A DNA stretch of 64,000 nt, from the NCBI RefSeq assembly GCF_001905095.1, contig NZ_LWLS01000138.1, positions 24,254 through 88,253 of the forward strand, given 5' to 3'. The stretch comes from Micromonospora sp. CB01531 (lineage in GTDB: Bacteria > Actinomycetota > Actinomycetes > Mycobacteriales > Micromonosporaceae). This document shows, piece after piece, positions 36,696-45,993 of the stretch (positions within the stretch are counted from its first letter, which is position 1; each line of letters begins with the position of its first letter). The notes beneath the pieces are model-generated. The model saw only the letters and a program-made list of their open reading frames with translations, had not been told where the DNA came from and made no database searches. The position numbers and the translations under genes are program-made.

Positions 36696-37631
36696 GTGGC
36701 CCGCCAGTCGCCCCACCGGCCCGACGCCGACGAGCCCGAGCTCGACGACACCACCCCGTCGGCCGCCGAAGACGAGGTCGAGGTCGACCGTCCGGCGGCG
36801 GACCGCGCGCTCTGGGACGAGCTGCGGGTCGACCCGGTGGAGATCGCCCTGCCCGCCGGCACCGGCTTCACCCTGCGGGCGTACCGGCCGGCGCGGGAGC
36901 TGACCCCGACCGACGTCGCCGAGCGCGACCAGGACGACCCCTTCCTGGCCCGGCGCCAGGTCGTCGAGACCGAAGACGACGAGGAGGTGGTGATCCTCGA
37001 CGAGGAGTTCGCCGCCCTCACCGCCGAGGAGGACGAGGACGAGGAGCGCCCCAAGGGTCGCCGGCGCGGCACGGACGAGGACGCTGACGATGCTGAGGAC
37101 GCCGACGAGGACGAGGCGGACGAAGCGGACGAGGACGCGGGCGACGAGGAGGTGCCCGTCTTCCTCAGCCACCGCGGCAAGCTGCTGCTGTTCAAGTCCA
37201 CGGAGTCGCTGGTCAGTTTCATCCGTTCCGGCGCGCCCAACGACCTGTCTCAACTGGACAGCTGGAATGAATTGTCCGAACGGGTGGAACCGGGCGACAT
37301 CGCCCCGCTGGACGAGGACACCTACGAGCTCGACCTCGTGGTGGAGAACCTCCGCGGGGGCCACGACGCGTGGGACCCCACGCTCCTGATCGAGGCCGGC
37401 GAGATCGCCCGTGACCTGGCGTACGCGCTGCAGCTACCAGCCGTGCTGGACATGCTCTCCGCAGGCTCGAGCCTCGACGATCTGGACGAGGCGCTACGGG
37501 CGAGCGTCAACGGTGGACTCGGTGGTTTCCTGGGTCGGCGCCGGCTGAAGAAAATCGGGGCACAAACCGCAAGTTTGGGTTGGCGCACCATTGTCGGCAA
37601 GATCTCTGCCGTTGTGGACTGGCGCGACTGA
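36696..37631 (+). CDS. Acidic protein of unknown function
   Basis: The 311-residue protein has an N-terminal half rich in Asp and Glu, including a run of acidic residues at about 105-150, and a conserved globular C-terminal half: VFLSHRGKLLLFKSTESLVSFIRSG, LDSWNELSERV, and DLAYALQLPAVLDMLSAGSSLDDLDEALRASVNGGLGGFLGRRRLKKIG. GTG 36696 follows GGAGG. I do not recognise the fold. It lies 64 bp before the transposase-derived gene, so the two are probably cotranscribed, and its conserved C-terminal part may be a partner-binding domain. Confidence 0.75.
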   Translation: MARQSPHRPDADEPELDDTTPSAAEDEVEVDRPAADRALWDELRVDPVEIALPAGTGFTLRAYRPARELTPTDVAERDQDDPFLARRQVVETEDDEEVVILDEEFAALTAEEDEDEERPKGRRRGTDEDADDAEDADEDEADEADEDAGDEEVPVFLSHRGKLLLFKSTESLVSFIRSGAPNDLSQLDSWNELSERVEPGDIAPLDEDTYELDLVVENLRGGHDAWDPTLLIEAGEIARDLAYALQLPAVLDMLSAGSSLDDLDEALRASVNGGLGGFLGRRRLKKIGAQTASLGWRTIVGKISAVVDWRD

Positions 37632-37695
37632 CCCGGACCGGGGAGCATCAGTCTCTGGCAGAGCATGACCTGTGTCCCGGGAGGAGGACGACGCC

Positions 37696-40017
37696 GTGGC
37701 GCTCGTGCGCGTGTACTGCGGTCTGGCCTCGGCGGATCCGGCCGACCGGCCTGCTTCGGCCGGTTCGACGCTGACGTCCGCTGTGGTCGACGACGCAGGC
37801 CGTCTGCTGCATGTCTACGAGATCGGCGACGACCCCGCTGGCTACGCCCAGTTGGTCGCGCTGCTCGTGGAGCGGTCAGGCGGGCCGAGCGGTGCGGCCA
37901 TCGCCGCCGACAGTGACGACCACACCGTCACCTCGCTGCTCAGTGCGGCCGGTCGGCCACTGGCGATCGCGGACGACGACTCGGTCGACGACTTCGCCGA
38001 GCGCTTCGCCGACGACGACTCGCTGGAGGAGATGCAGTCCCCACCGGCCGAGCGCCGGGCGGTCGGGCTGGCCCGGGCGCTGCAGGCGGGCGCCCTCTCC
38101 GCGGTCACCTTGCCGGCCCCCCGGGATCTCGCCGGCTACAAGCAGGTCCTCGCCGCGCACGCCGCGCTGGCCAGCGGGCGGCACTCCGCCGCCGTGGCGC
38201 TGCGCGAGGTGCTCCGCGAGCTCTACCCGGCCGCCCTCCGCGCCTACCCGGACCCGGCCGAGCCGGTCTCCCTGGCCATCCTCGACGCGCTGCCGGAGCC
38301 CGGCATGCTCGGCGGCACGGTGGCCCGGGGCCGCGAGGTCGGAGTCGCCGCGGACGCGGTCACCGCGCACCTCGCCAACGAGGGCGTCGCGGACGCCGAC
38401 ACCATCAACGACGCGGTCACCGCGCTGCGGGTCGCCATCGCCGAGACGCCTCGACGGGCCGCCGTCAACCGGGCGCTCACCGCCGCCGTCGCGGAGACGG
38501 TTCGGCAGGCGGTCTCCGCCGTCCGGGCCTGCGACGCCGGCTGCGAAGCCCTGGTCGACGCGCTCAGCGCCCGGGTGACCACGCCCGCCCCGGCACCGGG
38601 CCGCCGGGCCGTCACCGGGCGAGGCGAGCCGGTCGACGATCGGCCCGCCCTCGGCAACACCGCCACCGGCCTGCGTACGGTCCGCCCGGCGGAGCCCGAG
38701 CCGGTCGGCCGGCGCACCCGCCCCGAGCCGGTCTCCGGGCCGGCCACGCCCGCGTCGCCTCGTCCGCTCGGCCCGCCGCCGGTCGCCCCGGCACCGGTCG
38801 CGCCGCCGCCCGTCGCCCCCGCCCCGGTCGCCCCGGCCGCCGCCAGCGGCCGGCCGACGTCCGCGCCGCCGTCGCGTACCGAGCCGACCGGCGCGCCGCT
38901 GCCGCAGCGGGCGGACGCCCCCGCCAACCGGCCGATCTCCGCACCGCCTCCGCCGCCGCCCGGGATCACCCCGATCGCCCCTGCCCAGCGGGGCAAGGTG
39001 CCGCCGGCCGAGGCTGGCGAGCCGTTCCGCCCGACGCTGACCACGGCGGCGATCAACAGCGCCCGGGCCGAGCGGCAGCGGACCGTCATCCCGCCCCGGC
39101 CCAAGACCAACCAGGAGCCACCGACCGGCGGCTTCAGCGCCACCGACCTGAGCGTTCCGGTGCCGCCCCCGCGCCCCAACCAGGAGTCCGCTCCCCCGGG
39201 CTCCCGGGCCAACTGGCCGCTGGTCAACAACAGCGACGACCAGGACGACCGCGCCGTCCAGGCGCCGCCCGCCTACCCCTACGGCGGGGGCGTGGACGCG
39301 CCGAGCGACCCGGGCACCAGCCGGGTCACCCCGCCGTGGCTCGCGGACGACCTGCCGCAGGAGCCGCCGATGCTCCGCCTGGTGGAGCCGCCGCCGCTGG
39401 CCGACCGGGCCCTACGCGACGAACTGGACGCGCCGACCGACCCGGGCCTGGACGCGCCGTCCCTGCGGCTCGTCGAGCGGCAGGAGGCGACCAGGCCGGG
39501 CCGCCCGGCGCCGCGCGCCGAGCTGCCCACCCCGCCCGAGCGGCGGCTCGAGCCGAAGGAGCACCGGCCACCGCCGGTGTCCGACGAGGGCGACGGTGAC
39601 TTGCTGATCTTCGCCCAAGCGAAGTCCGCCTGGTTCGTCGGGCACGGCGACGAAGCCGACCTGGACTGGTCGAGCACCGCGGACACCGGCTGGCAGGCCG
39701 CCCAGCAGGCGGCCCGCCCGTCGGTGGGTACGGAGACCAAGGCCGGTCTGCCGAAGCGGGTCCCGCAGGCCAACCTGGTGCCGGGTTCGCCGCTGCGTGA
39801 GGAGCGTCCACTGCGGATCGTCCGGAACGCGGCCAGCCTCGCCGAGAACACCACCGGTTACTTCCGGGGTTGGCGGCGTGGCCAGGAGATCGGCGGCTTC
39901 GCCGTCGGCGGCCGCCCCGGCCGGGAGGCCGCCGGTGGCTGGGACTTCAGCCGGGACACCGGCGACCGCGACGACGAGCGGGAGTACGAGTACCGTTCCG
40001 CCGGCTACCGGTCCTGA
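37696..40017 (+). CDS. Domesticated IS110-type transposase N-domain fused to a Pro-rich linker and CvnA-type tail
   Basis: The 773-residue protein has an N-terminal region (about 1-280) following the course of the IS110 DEDD domain. VRVYCGLASAD, VVDDAGRLLHVYEIGDDPAGYAQLVALLVE, then LREVLRELYPAALRAYPDPAEPVSLAILDALPEPG match the family's motifs, while the catalytic acidic positions are lost (ASAD for the usual GIDWA, AIAADSDD for AIETDRG). The C-terminal serine (Transposase_20) domain is absent. It is replaced by a Pro-rich linker (about 290-550) and a tail with SAWF, TGWQAA, GLPKRVPQANLVPG (near 685) and YFRGWRRGQE, all in the same order in the sensor kinase CvnA nearby. GTG 37696 follows GGAGGAGG. 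IS110 origin is inferred by eye. Confidence 0.7.
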   Translation: MALVRVYCGLASADPADRPASAGSTLTSAVVDDAGRLLHVYEIGDDPAGYAQLVALLVERSGGPSGAAIAADSDDHTVTSLLSAAGRPLAIADDDSVDDFAERFADDDSLEEMQSPPAERRAVGLARALQAGALSAVTLPAPRDLAGYKQVLAAHAALASGRHSAAVALREVLRELYPAALRAYPDPAEPVSLAILDALPEPGMLGGTVARGREVGVAADAVTAHLANEGVADADTINDAVTALRVAIAETPRRAAVNRALTAAVAETVRQAVSAVRACDAGCEALVDALSARVTTPAPAPGRRAVTGRGEPVDDRPALGNTATGLRTVRPAEPEPVGRRTRPEPVSGPATPASPRPLGPPPVAPAPVAPPPVAPAPVAPAAASGRPTSAPPSRTEPTGAPLPQRADAPANRPISAPPPPPPGITPIAPAQRGKVPPAEAGEPFRPTLTTAAINSARAERQRTVIPPRPKTNQEPPTGGFSATDLSVPVPPPRPNQESAPPGSRANWPLVNNSDDQDDRAVQAPPAYPYGGGVDAPSDPGTSRVTPPWLADDLPQEPPMLRLVEPPPLADRALRDELDAPTDPGLDAPSLRLVERQEATRPGRPAPRAELPTPPERRLEPKEHRPPPVSDEGDGDLLIFAQAKSAWFVGHGDEADLDWSSTADTGWQAAQQAARPSVGTETKAGLPKRVPQANLVPGSPLREERPLRIVRNAASLAENTTGYFRGWRRGQEIGGFAVGGRPGREAAGGWDFSRDTGDRDDEREYEYRSAGYRS

Positions 40018-40194
40018 CCCGCGCCGTACGGCTTCCCACCCGGGTGCTCCTGCCCGAGCGAGGGTGAATCGGGCTGCGCTGGCCGGTGCACGTACGTCTA
40101 AGGCTGCGGGCGTGCCTGCCGGTGCAGGTGTGGCCGAGGGCATCAGCGGGGCGTTTGCCTTCGCACCCGTGCGGCACGACGGTATGGACAGCGA

Positions 40195-40231
40195 AAAAGC
40201 GCCCGGTGGCCGATGGCCACCGGGCGCTTTT
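40195..40231. terminator. Bidirectional terminator, 17-bp stem with T-run both ways
   Basis: Perfect arms 40195-40211 and 40215-40231 with a 3-nt loop, flanked by A-run and T-run, lie between the transposase-derived gene and the convergent conservon. Confidence 0.92.
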
Positions 40232-40241
40232 GTCACGCGGG

Positions 40242-40856
40242 TCAGGCGGGAGTGACCGCCCGGGAACGCCGCATGGTCAGCACGTACTCGACCAGCGAGA
40301 TCAGCACATGCTTGGTCGACTCCCGGTTGCGGGCGTCGCAGGCCACCACCGGCACCTCGCTGGAGATGGCCAGCGCGTCCCGGACGTCCTGCGGGTTGTG
40401 GTACTGCATACCGTCGAAGCAGTTGATGGCCACCAGATACGGCAGCCGCCGGTGTTCGAAGAAGTCGATCGCGGCGAAGCAGTCGGCCAGCCGGCGGGTG
40501 TCGACCAGCACCACGGCGCCGATGGCACCCCGGACCAGCTCGTCCCACATGAACCAGAACCGCGTCTGACCCGGCGTACCGAACAGGTACAGGATCAGGT
40601 CGCGATCGATCGAGATACGACCGAAGTCCATCGCCACCGTGGTCGTCGTCTTGCCCGGCACCTGCCGGGTGTCGTCGACGCCCACGCCGGCGGAGGTCAT
40701 GATCGCCTCGGTGGTCAGCGGCGTGATCTCCGAGACCGAACCGACCAGCGTCGTCTTGCCGACGCCGAACCCACCGGCAATAACGATCTTCGCCGACGTC
40801 ACGCGCCCACTCGGGGCCGGCGGCCGGTGCGACATGTCAGAGCCTGCGAAGTCCAC
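40242..40856 (-). CDS. cvnD: Conservon GTP-binding protein
   Basis: The 204-residue Ras-like GTPase of conservons carries P-loop GGFGVGKTTLVG, switch region TTTVAMDFG, and FGTPGQTRFWFMWDEL (DxPGQ-type with Thr). It also has LVAINCFDG in the NKxD position, a known degenerate form. It partners CvnB/CvnC in a membrane-proximal complex with the sensor kinase. GTG 40856 follows GGAGAGGG; ATG 40835, directly after the cvnC stop, is an alternative. It is the last gene of the cvnABCD operon. Confidence 0.93.
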   Translation of the reverse strand: MDFAGSDMSHRPPAPSGRVTSAKIVIAGGFGVGKTTLVGSVSEITPLTTEAIMTSAGVGVDDTRQVPGKTTTTVAMDFGRISIDRDLILYLFGTPGQTRFWFMWDELVRGAIGAVVLVDTRRLADCFAAIDFFEHRRLPYLVAINCFDGMQYHNPQDVRDALAISSEVPVVACDARNRESTKHVLISLVEYVLTMRRSRAVTPA

Positions 40857-41214
40857 TCAGCACCCTCTCCAGCAGTTCAGTGCCCACCGCGTCGTCGGAG
40901 TCGTCCAGGATGGTCGGCTCGTGGACCGCGACCAGGCCGTCCGTCGCCATGTCGGCGATGAGCACCCGGGCCACGCCGAGCGGAAGCTGCATCCGCGCCG
41001 CGATCTCGGCGAGCGACTGCACGCGTCCGTCACACAGCGCGGCGATGTACTGGTGCTCACGACCCTGGCCGCCATTGCCATTGGCAACGGCCCGGCCGCG
41101 CACCGTCGTCTCGACGAGCGCCTCCAGGGCGATGTCGAGCCGGGGACGGGTACGACCGCGGGTCACGGCGTATGGACGGACCAGCGCTCCGGTCGGCTCG
41201 TCACGATCGGCCAT
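40837..41214 (-). CDS. cvnC: Conservon DUF742 protein
   Basis: The 125-residue protein has the DUF742 course: LVRPYAVTRGRTRP, HQYIAALCDGRVQSLAEIAARMQLPLGVARVLIADMATDGLVAVHEP, a winged-helix-like domain, and ELLERVLSGLRRL. ATG 41214 follows GGAGG. It overlaps cvnD and lies about 100 bp after cvnB. It is thought to form part of the conservon signalling complex. Confidence 0.93.
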   Translation of the reverse strand: MADRDEPTGALVRPYAVTRGRTRPRLDIALEALVETTVRGRAVANGNGGQGREHQYIAALCDGRVQSLAEIAARMQLPLGVARVLIADMATDGLVAVHEPTILDDSDDAVGTELLERVLSGLRRL

Positions 41215-41314
41215 GTCGCCGCTCACCTCCTTCGTACCCGGCACCGGCTCGCCCCGGTGGAACTCGTCGTTGTCGTAGTCGTTGCCGCTTCTGACCCACC
41301 GGTCAGCGCGTCGG

Positions 41315-41719
41315 TCAGCCCATCATCCCGACAGCCGTACGCGGCTGCGGGGTCAGGGCGTCGCCCACCCGGTCGACGAGCAGGGCCATCTCGTAGCCGA
41401 CCTGCCCCACGTCGCTGCTGCGTGCGGCGAGTACCGCGAACGACGAGCCGTCCGAGATGGACATCAGGAACAGGAAGCCGTTGTCCATCTCGACGACGGT
41501 CTGCAGCACCGCCCCGCCCTCGAAGCAGCGCGCCGCGCCCTGGGTCAGGCTGACCAGGCCGGACGCGATCGCCGCGAGCTGGTCCGCGCGGTCCCGCGGA
41601 AGGTCACGGGACGAAGCGAGAAGCAGGCCGTCGGCGGAGACCGCGACCGCGTGCGCCACACCGGGCACCCGGTCGGCGAAGTTGGCGAGCAGCCATCCGA
41701 GATCCTGCGTACTAGTCAT
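41315..41719 (-). CDS. cvnB: Conservon roadblock/LC7 protein
   Basis: The 134-residue protein has the roadblock/LC7 fold typical of Ras-superfamily partners: LGWLLANFADRVPGVAHAVAVSADGLLLASS and, later, TVVEMDNGFLFLMSISDGSSFAVLA. It is the likely GTPase-modulating partner of CvnD. Its ATG overlaps the cvnA stop by 8 bp, with AGGAGC as ribosome site inside cvnA. Confidence 0.94.
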   Translation of the reverse strand: MTSTQDLGWLLANFADRVPGVAHAVAVSADGLLLASSRDLPRDRADQLAAIASGLVSLTQGAARCFEGGAVLQTVVEMDNGFLFLMSISDGSSFAVLAARSSDVGQVGYEMALLVDRVGDALTPQPRTAVGMMG

Positions 41720-44700
41720 CGTTGTTGCTCCTTCTGTCCGCTCCCGGCCACGGGCCTGAGCCAGACTGCGAGGACTGCTGACCGCCCGGAGTGCCCTCCG
41801 AGCCGGCCGAGTTGCTGTCGGTCGGGTGGTTACGCCCCCGCTGCACGCCCCGGTGGTAGGCCGACAGCAGACCCCGTACGCCTTCCGGCGTCCGGCGCTG
41901 CACCGAGGCGGACGGCTTCTCGATGCCGCCCGGGACGAGCTGCGCCATCGGCACCCGCTTGGGGAGGCCCTTCTGGGTGGTCTCGGCGACCGGGACCTCG
42001 GTGGCCGCCGAGGCCGCCCGCCAGCCGTCGTCGGCCGCGGTCTGCCAGCCGGGAGACGGCTGTTGCGGCCGCCGGCTCGGCAGTGCTTCGGCGAAACCGG
42101 GACGGACGCCTTCGTTCGCCGATCCGTTGTCGCGCGGTGCTCCGCCAGCCGTCGGAGTGTGTGCCATCGGTGTGTTACCTGTCGTCCCGGTTGTTGTCTG
42201 CTGGACGGCCTGACCGGCGGCGTCGACCTTGGCGAACTGCTGGGTGGCCGCACCGTTCGCCGCTGCGCCCTGCGCCGGGGTCTCCTCCGGCCCCGGCTTG
42301 CGGGTGCGGAACCAGGCCGACTCCAGCTCCCGGAAGATCGGCAGCTCCATCGTCTCGTCCGCGTACCGCTGGCGGTTGGCCGTCGACTGCGGCGTGGTCG
42401 GCCGCGGCGCGGGGGCCGGCGCGGGCCGGCTGAGCGCCGGCGGCGTCTCCGGCCGGGCGACCCGGGGCAGCTCGGTGGTCATGTCCAGACCGGCGGCGAG
42501 GCGCTCCGGCACCGGCGGTGCGGCGGCCGGGTCCGGCGCGGGAACCGGCGGCCAGGCCGGCGGGGCGCCGAAGCTGGGCGCGGGGGTCTGCGGGGCCGGA
42601 CGCGGCAGGTGACTGACCGGCGGCACGGAGACCGGCTGGCCGGGGGCGGGCGAGGCCGACACCGGCTGCGCCGAGACGGGGTGGCCCGAGACCGGCGAGG
42701 CCGAAACGGGCACACCGGAGACCGGCGGCAGCGGCGGCGCGGAGACCGGCGGGAACGGCGGGCCGGAGACCGGCGGCGGGTTGTGCGGCCACGCCTCCGG
42801 GCTGCTCGGCAGCTGCCGCGGGATGGGCGGCTGCTGGCCGGTGCTGGCCGGGTCGCCGTCGGCCGGGCTGCGCCGCTGCGGCAGCGGGTCGACCGGCTGG
42901 CCGTTCGACGTGCGGGGGATGTAGCCGTCACCACCGGCGAGGCCGCTGGCTCCGGTCAGGTCGGACCAGGCCGGCATCGAGCGCGCGCCACCCGGGCCGG
43001 CCGGGGTGCCGGCGCCGTTGGGCGGCGCCGCGTCGAAGGCCCGCCCACCAAATGTCAGCTGGTTGCCGGACGCGCCCGGGCGCGGGGCCGGCGGGGTCTG
43101 CGGGCCGTTGTTGAGCGCGGCCACGGCGCCGAATGCGGCGGCCAGGCCGCCGCCGTGCTGCGGGCCGGCCGCGGCTGCCGGGAGGGCAGGCGCCGGCTGG
43201 CCCCGGCCGATGAGGGCGCGCGGCACCAGGACCGAGGTCGGCAGCGCGACGTCGGCCACCGTGCCTCGGTCGCCGCCGGGCCGCAGCTCGACCTTGACGC
43301 CGTGCCGGGCAGCGAGCCGCGCGACCACGACCAGGCCCATCATCCGGGAGACCGCGACGTCCACCTGCGGCGGAGTGGCGAGCCGCTCGTTCAGCTCGCG
43401 CAACTGCTCGGCGCTGATGCCGATGCCCCGGTCCTCGACGTACAGCGTTGCGCGGTCGCCCACCCGGCGAGCCTCCACCATGACGTGGGAGTCCGGTGGG
43501 GAGAACGCGGTGGCGTTGTCGAAGAGCTCGGCGACCAGGTGCACCAGGTCGTTGACCGCGTGCGCGGCGACCTCGATGTCCCGGTCGATCACGCCGAACT
43601 CGATCCGGGTGTAGTGCTCGACCTCGGACTGGGCGGCGCGGAGCACGTCGATGAGGGCGGCCGGCTCGCGCTGCACGCGGGTGGAGTCGGCACCGGCGAG
43701 AACCAGCAGGTTCTCGTCATTGCGGCGCATCCGGGTGGCGAGGTGGTCGAGTTGGAACAGCTCGGCCAGCCGGTCCGGGTCCTCCTCGCCGCGCTCCAGC
43801 CGGTCGAGGTGGCCGATCAGGCGGTCGACCAGGATCTGTGACCGGCGGGCCAGGTTGACGAACATCGTCGCGACGGACGCCCGGAGGGCGGCCTGCTCGG
43901 CGGCGGTCCGGACGGCCTCCAGGTGGACGGCGTTGAACGCCTCGGTCACCTGGCCGAACTCGTCCTTGCTGCGGACCGGCAGCGGCTCGGCGATCTGGTT
44001 GGCCAGCTGCACCGGGGTGAGCTGCCCGGTGACCTGCGGGTCCCGCAGCCGGGCCACCGCCTGCGGCAGGCCGTACTGGGCCACCGAGAGGGCACCCTGC
44101 CGCAGCTCGCGCAGCGAGCGGGCCATCGAGCGGGCGACCAGGTACGCGAAGAGGATGGCCAGCAGCAGCATGCTGAGCAGCAGGCCGGTCTCCAGGAACA
44201 CCTGGGTCTGGGTGGCCGAGCGGAGGCTGTCGGCCTGCCGGACCACGTTGCCGTCGAGCCGGTTCTCCACGGTACGGAGCAGCTTGGCGTTGGCCACCAT
44301 GGCCTTGTCCCACTGGTCCGTGTTGACCTTGACATCGGACAGTTTCGCGGCGCTGCTGATCTGGCGCTGGTAGTTGAGCGACTCGCGCAGGTCGGGGCCG
44401 GAGACCGTCTGCTCGTAGAACGCGGAGTCGGCCTGGTTGGCGATCGCCCTGAAGTTCTCCTGCGCCTGGATCCCACCGGTCCCGGTGGCGATGAACTTGT
44501 CGCGTAGCGCCGGGGTGAGGGCGTTGCCCAGCAGGGCCTGGTGGACGACCAGGCGGCGCTGAGACAGCCACTCCTTCTCCCGGGCGACGGCGGCACCGGC
44601 CCGCATCCGGTCGCTCAGGTCGTTGTCACCGGCGAGCTGGGTGGCCGAGTCCCGGATCGAGATGAGGTCGTTGATCAGCCCCTCATACGCCTGCTGCGCG

Positions 44701-45191
44701 TCGCTGATGCTCATCTTGCCGTTGAGCACCTGGCTCCGGGTCCCTGGCAGGTCGGAGAGGCTCTTGTCGATCTTGCCGAGCAGGCGATCGAAGTTCGCCG
44801 GCAGGCCGTCGATCGCGTTCCGCTCCTGCCGGTAGGGCGTCTTCACCTGGTCGACCCGCTGGTTGGCCCGGTTGTAGGCCTCCTCGTACTGGGCCCTGGT
44901 CTGGACCTGGCTCGAGCCGAGCCACAGCACCGCGTTGACCCGCTCGTCCTGCAGGGTGTCGACGAGATCACCCGAGTATCCGATCAGATTGGCCAGGTTG
45001 CCCGCCCGGTTGGCATTGTTGAGCGTCCCCAGGTGGTCGACCAGACCACTGGTGCCGACCACGACCGTGGCGATGGTCGGCACGATCATGATCAGACCGA
45101 GCTTGGACCAGATCGGCATGTCGCGGAGCCGGCTGGCCGGCCGGCGCAGCCGCGACAGGAAGGAGCCCGCCGTCGTTGGCCGTTTGCTCAC
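41712..45191 (-). CDS. cvnA: Conservon sensor histidine kinase with NIT-type sensor domain
   Basis: The 1159-residue protein has two transmembrane helices (about 28-50 and 335-358) that bracket a nitrate/nitrite-sensor-like periplasmic domain. HAMP follows, then an ATPase domain with ELFDNATAFSPP (about 557), DRGIGIS, and GLVVVARLAARHGVKVELRPGGDRGT. The second half is a Pro-rich linker with many PVS units. It ends with the conserved tail: SAWF, DDGWRAA, GLPKRVPMAQLVPG (near 1074) and YHRGVQRGR. There is no obvious phosphoacceptor H-box. GTG 45191 follows GAGGG. It heads cvnABCD and is divergent from the uridine kinase gene. Confidence 0.93.
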   Translation of the reverse strand: MSKRPTTAGSFLSRLRRPASRLRDMPIWSKLGLIMIVPTIATVVVGTSGLVDHLGTLNNANRAGNLANLIGYSGDLVDTLQDERVNAVLWLGSSQVQTRAQYEEAYNRANQRVDQVKTPYRQERNAIDGLPANFDRLLGKIDKSLSDLPGTRSQVLNGKMSISDAQQAYEGLINDLISIRDSATQLAGDNDLSDRMRAGAAVAREKEWLSQRRLVVHQALLGNALTPALRDKFIATGTGGIQAQENFRAIANQADSAFYEQTVSGPDLRESLNYQRQISSAAKLSDVKVNTDQWDKAMVANAKLLRTVENRLDGNVVRQADSLRSATQTQVFLETGLLLSMLLLAILFAYLVARSMARSLRELRQGALSVAQYGLPQAVARLRDPQVTGQLTPVQLANQIAEPLPVRSKDEFGQVTEAFNAVHLEAVRTAAEQAALRASVATMFVNLARRSQILVDRLIGHLDRLERGEEDPDRLAELFQLDHLATRMRRNDENLLVLAGADSTRVQREPAALIDVLRAAQSEVEHYTRIEFGVIDRDIEVAAHAVNDLVHLVAELFDNATAFSPPDSHVMVEARRVGDRATLYVEDRGIGISAEQLRELNERLATPPQVDVAVSRMMGLVVVARLAARHGVKVELRPGGDRGTVADVALPTSVLVPRALIGRGQPAPALPAAAAGPQHGGGLAAAFGAVAALNNGPQTPPAPRPGASGNQLTFGGRAFDAAPPNGAGTPAGPGGARSMPAWSDLTGASGLAGGDGYIPRTSNGQPVDPLPQRRSPADGDPASTGQQPPIPRQLPSSPEAWPHNPPPVSGPPFPPVSAPPLPPVSGVPVSASPVSGHPVSAQPVSASPAPGQPVSVPPVSHLPRPAPQTPAPSFGAPPAWPPVPAPDPAAAPPVPERLAAGLDMTTELPRVARPETPPALSRPAPAPAPRPTTPQSTANRQRYADETMELPIFRELESAWFRTRKPGPEETPAQGAAANGAATQQFAKVDAAGQAVQQTTTGTTGNTPMAHTPTAGGAPRDNGSANEGVRPGFAEALPSRRPQQPSPGWQTAADDGWRAASAATEVPVAETTQKGLPKRVPMAQLVPGGIEKPSASVQRRTPEGVRGLLSAYHRGVQRGRNHPTDSNSAGSEGTPGGQQSSQSGSGPWPGADRRSNNDD

Positions 45192-45246
45192 GTCACCGCC
45201 CTCGCATTACCGCGTCCGGACGTCGCCGTTGGGCAACGCCGAGCGA

Positions 45247-45263
45247 CCGACCCGGCGGGTCGG
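45247..45263. promoter_or_regulatory. 17-bp palindrome in the cvnA upstream region
   Basis: CCGACCC-GGC-GGGTCGG lies about 55 bp upstream of the cvnA start, in the divergent region with the uridine kinase gene. It is an operator candidate or leader hairpin; no regulator can be named. Confidence 0.45.
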
Positions 45264-45384
45264 ACCTCCGAGATTCCATCACGCCGCCCGGCAAACGGAA
45301 AGCCCAGGTTGTCCGTCGCCGTTGGTGTGATGAGATGTTGATGCAATTTGGCAGCAATCTGTCTGGCCGGAGTCACTGAAAGTA

Positions 45385-45993
45385 ATGGAACACCCTCACC
45401 GCGTCATCCTCCTCGCTGGACCTTCCGGCTCCGGAAAGTCGTACATAGCCGAGCGAACCGGACTTCCTGTGCTCTGCCTTGACGACTTCTACAAGGACGG
45501 CGATGACCCTACGTTGCCGCACCGGAACGGACAGGCCGACTGGGAGTCGCCCCTGTCCTGGGACGCGGATACAGCGGTGGACACGATTGCCCGACTGGCC
45601 CGGGACGGCAAGGCCGAAGTGCCGGTTTATGCGATCGGCGCAGACCGTCGGGTGGCCACCCGGCCATTTGAGCTCGCCGGATCGCCACTTTTCGTGGCCG
45701 AAGGGATCTTCGCCGCCGAGATCGTCGACGAGTGCCGGCGCCGCGGCCTGCTCGCCGGGGCGTACGCGCTGCGCCGGCCGCGGGGGGCGACCTTCGTCCG
45801 CCGGCTCGCCCGCGACCTCTCCGAGCAGCGCAAAGCGCCCGGGGTGCTGATCCGGCGCGGGGTGACGCTGCTCCGCGCGGAGCCCGCGGTGCTGCGCCGG
45901 CAGACCGGGCTGGGCGCCGAGGCGGCCCGGGCCGGCGAGGTGCTGCGCCGGGTGGCCGCGCTGCTCGCCGGCCACCCGCACCAGCATCCGTGA
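45385..45993 (+). CDS. Uridine kinase
   Basis: The 202-residue P-loop kinase has ILLAGPSGSGKSYIAE, then LCLDDFYKDGDDPTLP, which is a uridine-kinase-type acidic substrate motif, and VAEGIFAAEI. It converts uridine or cytidine to the monophosphate in the cytoplasm, fitting the salvage genes around it. Length matches the short actinobacterial uridine kinases. Its stop abuts the convergent adenosine deaminase stop with no gap. Confidence 0.88.
   Translation: MEHPHRVILLAGPSGSGKSYIAERTGLPVLCLDDFYKDGDDPTLPHRNGQADWESPLSWDADTAVDTIARLARDGKAEVPVYAIGADRRVATRPFELAGSPLFVAEGIFAAEIVDECRRRGLLAGAYALRRPRGATFVRRLARDLSEQRKAPGVLIRRGVTLLRAEPAVLRRQTGLGAEAARAGEVLRRVAALLAGHPHQHP

Noticed and set aside
37696..40017. 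A recently active IS110 insertion sequence
   Set aside because: There is no Transposase_20 domain and no recognisable ends, catalytic residues appear lost, and the gene is fused to a signalling-type tail, so it is not a mobile element.
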